Part shown: piece by piece, positions 59,836-64,000 of the stretch
Position numbering within the stretch: position 1 is the first letter of the stretch
Layout of the letters: each line of letters begins with the position of its first letter
Assembly: GCF_018614525.1 (NCBI RefSeq)
Contig: NZ_JAGGOL010000055.1
Span: forward strand, 1-64,000
DNA from: Streptomyces sp. ISL-11
GTDB taxonomy: Bacteria; Actinomycetota; Actinomycetes; Streptomycetales; Streptomycetaceae
Length of the DNA: 64,000 nucleotides
Direction of reading: 5' to 3'
Notes under the pieces: model-generated
What the model was told of the DNA's origin: nothing
The model's input: the letters and a program-made list of their open reading frames with translations, nothing else
Database searches by the model: none
Position numbers and translations under genes: made by a program

Positions 59836-61047
59836 GTGGCAGCGGAGATTGTGAATCCTCGCAGCGGCAACGGTGCGGACGAGGCTCACGAGGAGCTTTT
59901 CGATCCGGCCTTCGCGCTGCACCGGGGCGGCAAGATGGCCATCCAGGCGACCGTGCCCGTGCGGGACAGGGACGATCTTTCCCTCGCCTACACACCGGGC
60001 GTCGCCAAGGTGTGCAGCGCCATCGCGGAACAGCCCGAGCTCGTTCACGACTACACCTGGAAGTCCCAGGTCGTCGCGGTCGTGACGGACGGCAGTGCGG
60101 TGCTCGGTCTCGGTGACATCGGTCCCGAGGCGTCCCTCCCGGTGATGGAGGGCAAGGCGATCCTGTTCAAGCAGTTCGGCGGGGTCGACGCGGTGCCGAT
60201 CGCGCTCGACTGCCGGGACGTCGACGACCTCGTCGACACCATCGCCCGTTTCGCCCCCTCCTTCGGCGGCATCAACCTGGAGGACATCTCCGCGCCGCGC
60301 TGTTTCGAGGTCGAGCGCAAGCTCCAGGACCGCGTGGACATCCCGGTCTTCCACGACGACCAGCACGGCACGGCCGTCGTCACCCTCGCCGCGCTGCGCA
60401 ACGCCGCCACGCTCACGGAGCGGCCGCTGGGCCGGCTGCGCGCGGTGATCTCGGGCGCCGGTGCGGCCGGTGTCGCCATCGCCAAGATCCTGGTCGAGGC
60501 GGGCATCGGCGACGTCGCCGTTTGCGACCGCAAGGGCATCGTGTCCCGGGACCGCGAGGACCTCAACCCGGTCAAGCGCGACCTGGCGGGGTTCACCAAC
60601 AAGGCCGGTCTCTCCGGCCCGTTGGAGACGGCGCTGGACGGTGCGGACGTCTTCATCGGCGTCTCCGGCGGTACGGTCCCGGAGGAGGCGGTCGCCAGGA
60701 TGGCGAAGAACGCCCTGATCTTCGCGATGGCCAATCCCACCCCGGAGATCCACCCCGACGTCGCCCGCAAGTACGCGGCCGTCGTCGCCACCGGGCGCAG
60801 CGACTACCCCAACCAGATCAACAACGTCCTGGCCTTCCCGGGCATCTTCGCCGGTGCCCTCCAGGTGCGGGCGTCGCGGATCACCGAGGGCATGAAGCTC
60901 GCCGCCGCCGAGGCGCTCGCCGCGGTGGTGGCCGACGAGCTGAGCCCGGAGTGCGTGATCCCCTCGCCGTTCGACGAGCGGGTCGCCCCCGCGGTGACGG
61001 CCGCCGTGGCGGCCGCGGCCCGTGCGGAGGGCGTCGCCCGGCGCTGA
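59836..61047 (+). CDS. NAD-dependent malic enzyme
   Basis: A 403-aa enzyme decarboxylating malate to pyruvate with NAD+ (or NADP+). It shows [15 protein letters not shown] (catalytic Tyr), [42 protein letters not shown], metal-binding [17 protein letters not shown] and [11 protein letters not shown], and the dinucleotide fold [15 protein letters not shown]. The GTG at 59836 follows AAAGGGG; frames further upstream are non-coding. From memory it corresponds to the NAD-type malic enzyme of S. coelicolor. Confidence 0.93.
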   Translation: MAAEIVNPRSGNGADEAHEELFDPAFALHRGGKMAIQATVPVRDRDDLSLAYTPGVAKVCSAIAEQPELVHDYTWKSQVVAVVTDGSAVLGLGDIGPEASLPVMEGKAILFKQFGGVDAVPIALDCRDVDDLVDTIARFAPSFGGINLEDISAPRCFEVERKLQDRVDIPVFHDDQHGTAVVTLAALRNAATLTERPLGRLRAVISGAGAAGVAIAKILVEAGIGDVAVCDRKGIVSRDREDLNPVKRDLAGFTNKAGLSGPLETALDGADVFIGVSGGTVPEEAVARMAKNALIFAMANPTPEIHPDVARKYAAVVATGRSDYPNQINNVLAFPGIFAGALQVRASRITEGMKLAAAEALAAVVADELSPECVIPSPFDERVAPAVTAAVAAAARAEGVARR

Positions 61048-61055
61048 CGCGCGTT

Positions 61056-61091
61056 CCGGGCCGCGCCCCCGCTCCCGGGGGCGCGGCCCGG
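61056..61091. terminator. bidirectional hairpin after malic enzyme
   Basis: A 15-bp perfect stem ccgggccgcgccccc / gggggcgcggcccgg with a short loop, directly before the convergent propeller gene. Confidence 0.9.
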
Positions 61092-61095
61092 CCGG

Positions 61096-62421
61096 TCAGC
61101 CGGTGCGGCGCACGAACACGTCCGTGACGCCGTTGGTGTCGCCCGGCACCAGGTTGGCGGCCGCGCTGTCGAAGACCGCGGTGCGGCCCCTGACGTCGAT
61201 GCCCACGCCGTACGTCGTGCCGTCGGCCTGGGTGCCGCCGGTGGCGACGCTGAGGCGTTCCACGGTGCCGGTGCGCAGATCGCGTACGAACGCGTCGCCG
61301 ACGCCGTTGGTGTCCCCGGGCACCAGGTTCGTGGCGTCGGAGGTGAAGAACACCCGCCGGTTGTCGGCGCTCATGACCGCGCCGCTGTGCGAGCCGCCGT
61401 TCGCCTGGGAGCCGTCGGCCGCGAGGCTCAGGCGCCGGGTGACGCCGGTGCGGAGGTCCTTGGCGAAGGCGTCCGCCTTCCCGTTGGTGTCGCCCTCCAC
61501 GACGCCGGCCGAGGTCGAGGAATACAGGGCGAACCGCCCGTCGGGGCTGAGCCCGATGGGCCCGTCGGCGGCCGCCGGTCCGCCATCGAGCCGCTTGCCC
61601 GCCAGTTCCGTACGGCCCGTGCGCAGGTCGTGGGCGTAGAAGCTGCGGGCCCTCGGGCGCTGGAGCGAGGCCGTGGCCCCGGGCTCCAAGTCGGAGATGC
61701 TCTTGAAGCCCACCCGGCTGCCGTCCGCGCTGATCACCGGGCCGACGGAGAAGCCGTCCGCCTGGCCGCCGGCGCTCGTGACGCTGACCCGCCGGACGCT
61801 GTTGTCGTGGCGGTCGACGACGAAGACGTCGGTCTGCCCGTTGGTGTCGCCGGGTACCAGGTCGGCGCGGGCGGAGGAGAAGGCGACGTAGCGGCCGTCG
61901 GCGCTGATGGACGGGGACGAGGTGGAGGAGCCCTGGGTCGCGGCGGGCGGCAGGAGGGCCTCGGTGCGGCCCGTACGGCGGTCCCGGACGTAGACGTCGA
62001 GCGTGGTGCCGGTGGGGCGGCCCGGCACCAGATTGGTCGCCTCGGAGTCGAAGACGACGTACCGCCCGTCACCGCTCACCGACGCCGAGTACGACGGGCC
62101 GTCGGCCTGGGTGCCGTCGGTGGCGACGCTGATCAGCTCCGTCGTCCCGGCGGCCAGGTCCCTGGCGTAGAGATTGCGGCCCGCGGTGGTGCCCGGCACC
62201 AGGGTGGTGGACGAGGACTCGAAGACGGCCACGCGGCCGTCGGCGCTGATCTGCGAACCGCTCGTCTCGGCGTCGGCCTGGGCGCCGCCGGTGGCGACGC
62301 TCACCCGCTCGACGCCTGGTGCGCGCTCCTTCGCGGCGGCCGGAGCGGCGGTCGCGGGCGGCAGGGCCGCGACGCAGCCGCCCAGTAATGCCGCCGCGGC
62401 GGCCCGTCTGATACGTGACAT
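61096..62421 (-). CDS. secreted TolB-like beta-propeller protein
   Basis: A 441-aa exported protein: signal peptide (RRAAAAALLGGCVAALPPATAAPAAA), then about seven repeats of ~55 residues built as ISADGRYVAFSS ... LVPGDTNGxxDVFVxDxxTGxxxRVSVAxxGxQADG. The DTNG turns resemble calcium-binding or bladed-propeller loops (PD40/WD40-like). The ATG at 62421 has AGGAGAG 8 nt upstream; an in-frame ATG at 62430 lies inside that region. No enzymatic motif; an extracellular binding role is likely. Confidence 0.85.
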   Translation of the reverse strand: MSRIRRAAAAALLGGCVAALPPATAAPAAAKERAPGVERVSVATGGAQADAETSGSQISADGRVAVFESSSTTLVPGTTAGRNLYARDLAAGTTELISVATDGTQADGPSYSASVSGDGRYVVFDSEATNLVPGRPTGTTLDVYVRDRRTGRTEALLPPAATQGSSTSSPSISADGRYVAFSSARADLVPGDTNGQTDVFVVDRHDNSVRRVSVTSAGGQADGFSVGPVISADGSRVGFKSISDLEPGATASLQRPRARSFYAHDLRTGRTELAGKRLDGGPAAADGPIGLSPDGRFALYSSTSAGVVEGDTNGKADAFAKDLRTGVTRRLSLAADGSQANGGSHSGAVMSADNRRVFFTSDATNLVPGDTNGVGDAFVRDLRTGTVERLSVATGGTQADGTTYGVGIDVRGRTAVFDSAAANLVPGDTNGVTDVFVRRTG

Positions 62422-62764
62422 GACAAACACTCTCCTGAGTAGGGTGCGGCTGTAGTGGTGCGGACCTTTGGACGGTGTCCGGCGGATCTTCGGCTGCGGG
62501 CCGGCTTTGCCGCCTGCGGCGGCGGGCGCCCTGCGGGCGCGTCCTCAATCTCCCCCAGCTACCGCTGGGAGGTGCCCCCAGACGGGCTGGATTTGGGCTG
62601 GGCTCAGCGCTTTTCAGTTACGGGCAAAGCGAAGCCAATCCCGCCCTCCGGGCGCGGTCAATGAGGACGGACGGCCTCCGCGCCGGTCCGGCCGGAAAGC
62701 GACGCGGCGCGTGTCACATCGCGCTGTGGTTCCGTCGCGCGGCCCCCGGGTCTAGGTTCGGATC
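62422..62764. repeat. composite repeat: dispersed element interrupted by a second palindromic element
   Basis: 62504-62548 is identical to 44926-44970. At the position where the core gtgccgg stands in that copy, this copy has tctcccccagctaccgctgg-gaggtgcccccag (62549-62581), itself an inverted repeat, after which the shared flank acgggctgga resumes. The remainder of the gap (62600-62764) is promoter DNA for the MDR gene. Confidence 0.8.
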
Positions 62765-63727
62765 ATGTTCGCCGCCTACGCCGCTCGCATCGACCGTGAC
62801 CAGCCGCTCGACGGCCTCGAGTTGGGGGAGCGCCCCGAACCCGACGCGCCTCCGGGCTGGACGGTCGTCAACGTCAAGGCGGCGTCCATCAACCATCACG
62901 ACCTGTGGTCGCTGCGCGGTGTCGGGCTCGGCGCGGAGGCGCTCCCGATGATCCTCGGGTGCGACGCCGCCGGTCTCGACGAGGACGGCAACGACGTCGT
63001 CGTGCACTCCGTCATCGGGCAGACCGGTCACGGCGTGGGGCCGCGCGAGCCGCGGTCCATCCTCACCGAGCGCTACCAGGGCACCTTCGCCGAACGGGTC
63101 GCCGTCCCGGCCTGGAACGTGCTGCCCAAGCCGAAGGAGCTCTCCTTCGAGGAGGCCGCCTGTCTGCCGACCGCCTGGCTGACGGCGTACCGGATGCTGT
63201 TCACCAACGCGGACGTACGACCCGGCCAGAGCATTCTCGTCCAGGGAGCCGGCGGCGGGGTCGCCACGGCGGCGATCGCGCTGGGCGCCGCGGCCGGGCT
63301 GCGGGTCTTCGCGACCAGCCGGGACGAGGCCAAGCGCAAGCGGGCCGTCGAGCTGGGCGCGCAGGGCGCCTACGAGCCGGGGGCGCGGCTGCCGCACCGG
63401 GTCGACGCCGTCATCGAGACGGTGGGCGCGGCCACCTGGTCGCACTCGGTCAAGTCGCTCAAGCCCGGCGGCACGCTCGTCATCTCCGGCGCGACCAGCG
63501 GACCGAACCCGGCGTCCGCCGAGCTCAACCGCATCTTCTTCCTGGAGCTCAAGGTCGTCGGCTCGACCATGGGCACCAAGGAGGAACTGGCCGATCTGCT
63601 GTCCTTCTGCGCGGCGACGGGCGTCCGGCCGGTGATCGACAGCGTCCTGCCCCTTGACCGGGCACGGGACGGACTGGAGAAGATGGCCGGCGGCGACCTG
63701 TTCGGGAAGGTGGTCCTGACCGTCTGA
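62765..63727 (+). CDS. zinc-type/quinone-type MDR oxidoreductase
   Basis: A 320-aa medium-chain dehydrogenase/reductase. The catalytic half has INHHDLWSLRGVGLG and LGCDAAGLDEDGNDVV; the nucleotide fold has ILVQGAGGGVATAAIALGAAAGLRVFATSRDEAKRKRAVELGA (about residues 162-205). Structural-zinc cysteines are absent, so it is closer to quinone oxidoreductase/zinc-independent MDR. NAD(P)H-dependent; substrate unknown. It is 16 nt upstream of the GH5-like gene. Confidence 0.88.
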   Translation: MFAAYAARIDRDQPLDGLELGERPEPDAPPGWTVVNVKAASINHHDLWSLRGVGLGAEALPMILGCDAAGLDEDGNDVVVHSVIGQTGHGVGPREPRSILTERYQGTFAERVAVPAWNVLPKPKELSFEEAACLPTAWLTAYRMLFTNADVRPGQSILVQGAGGGVATAAIALGAAAGLRVFATSRDEAKRKRAVELGAQGAYEPGARLPHRVDAVIETVGAATWSHSVKSLKPGGTLVISGATSGPNPASAELNRIFFLELKVVGSTMGTKEELADLLSFCAATGVRPVIDSVLPLDRARDGLEKMAGGDLFGKVVLTV

Positions 63728-63743
63728 CGGAAAGGAGCGGCCC

Positions 63744-64000
63744 ATGCGCAGGCCGGTCGCGGTGCTGCTGCTGGCGCTCGCGCTGCTGGTGCCGGGCACC
63801 GCCCGGGCCCGTACGGACGCGATCCCGCCGCTGACCGACGAGCGCGGGCGGGTGCTCGCGCTGCGCGGCTGGAACGTCGAGGACAAGACGCACCGCGGCG
63901 CGGACGCGCTCTCCGCCATCACCGAACGGCACTTCCGTGACCTGGCGGCGAACGGCTTCGGCTTCGCGCGGCTGCTGGTCTTCTGGGACGACCTGGAGCC
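63744..64000 (+). CDS. secreted glycoside hydrolase family 5-like protein, 5' part
   Basis: The first 85 codons, cut by the window end. AAAGGAG precedes the ATG. A signal peptide (PVAVLLLALALLVPGTARA) leads into PPLTDERGRVLALRGWNVEDKTH and FRDLAANGFGFARLLVFWDDLEP, the start of the TIM barrel seen in endoglycoceramidase-type GH5 enzymes. Catalytic glutamates lie beyond the window. Confidence 0.8.
   Translation, partial: MRRPVAVLLLALALLVPGTARARTDAIPPLTDERGRVLALRGWNVEDKTHRGADALSAITERHFRDLAANGFGFARLLVFWDDLE

Noticed and set aside
1..64000. CRISPR arrays, tRNA or rRNA genes
   Set aside because: No regularly spaced repeats, cloverleaf with CCA-end context or rRNA signature was seen. A tRNA search program would be needed to be certain.

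Overview
The window is high-GC actinobacterial DNA and almost certainly a Streptomyces chromosome. The evidence is the strong G/C bias at third codon positions, GTG starts and 4-nt stop/start overlaps, and a set of Streptomyces marker genes: dasR-dasABC-dasD-nagB, wblE, the sigH anti-sigma pair and sodN/sodX. From memory, the order nrdAB ... dasR/dasABC ... nagB ... wblE ... sigH ... sodN/sodX ... malic enzyme resembles one core region of the S. coelicolor chromosome. That comparison was not computed.

Layout. 1-2.7 kb holds the 3' end of a cysN-like GTPase gene and an ECF sigma factor with its DGPF/YCII partner. 2.8-6.6 kb holds nrdAB behind a cobalamin riboswitch and paired NrdR boxes. 6.7-8.7 kb is a sodium/solute symporter with a DUF3311 partner. 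8.7-14.5 kb is an accessory patch. It contains a decayed dehydrogenase, an HTH protein, a conserved small protein, a TTA-containing XRE/TPR regulator, a TTA-containing primase/polymerase-like protein, a DUF6415-like protein, and a very acidic 42-aa peptide overlapping a PIMT-like methyltransferase (possible RiPP cassette). 14.5-21.2 kb is the chitobiose/GlcNAc module: DasR, the DasABC transporter, the DasD hydrolase and NagB, with DasR-type dre sites. 21.6-27.6 kb carries a PdtaS-like histidine kinase, WblE, a lipid kinase, a membrane protein, SigH and its anti-sigma factor, and a GNAT enzyme.

27.7-41.9 kb is mixed metabolism and envelope: Zn-finger protein, Na+/H+ antiporter, PLP deaminase, amidase, glutaminase with a triplicated 3' end, KAS III enzyme, alkaline phosphatase with TatA, LCP ligase, and a Gly-rich membrane protein whose 3' end overlaps a P-type ATPase gene antisense to it. 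An ArsR regulator precedes the ATPase. 42-48 kb holds stress and regulatory genes: GlsB-like protein, HAD phosphatase, SigB/F-type sigma factor with an unusual duplicated leader, an anti-sigma-like ATPase and a two-component system. 48.1-53.5 kb is a second accessory patch. Two broken secreted-protein genes are followed by an IS605-type element (broken TnpA, intact TnpB), a DUF4288 protein, and an overlapping VWA-TIR gene pair that looks like an undescribed conflict/defence module.

53.6-64 kb returns to core genes: Ni-superoxide dismutase and its maturation protease, CGNR protein, methyltransferase, an amino-acid ABC transporter whose permease has a ~210-residue Ala/Lys/Glu-rich extension, NAD malic enzyme, a secreted beta-propeller protein, an MDR oxidoreductase and the start of a GH5-like secreted hydrolase. 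A family of dispersed palindromic repeats (core gtccggcgtttgaggac) occupies many intergenic gaps. I saw no tRNA, rRNA or CRISPR array.
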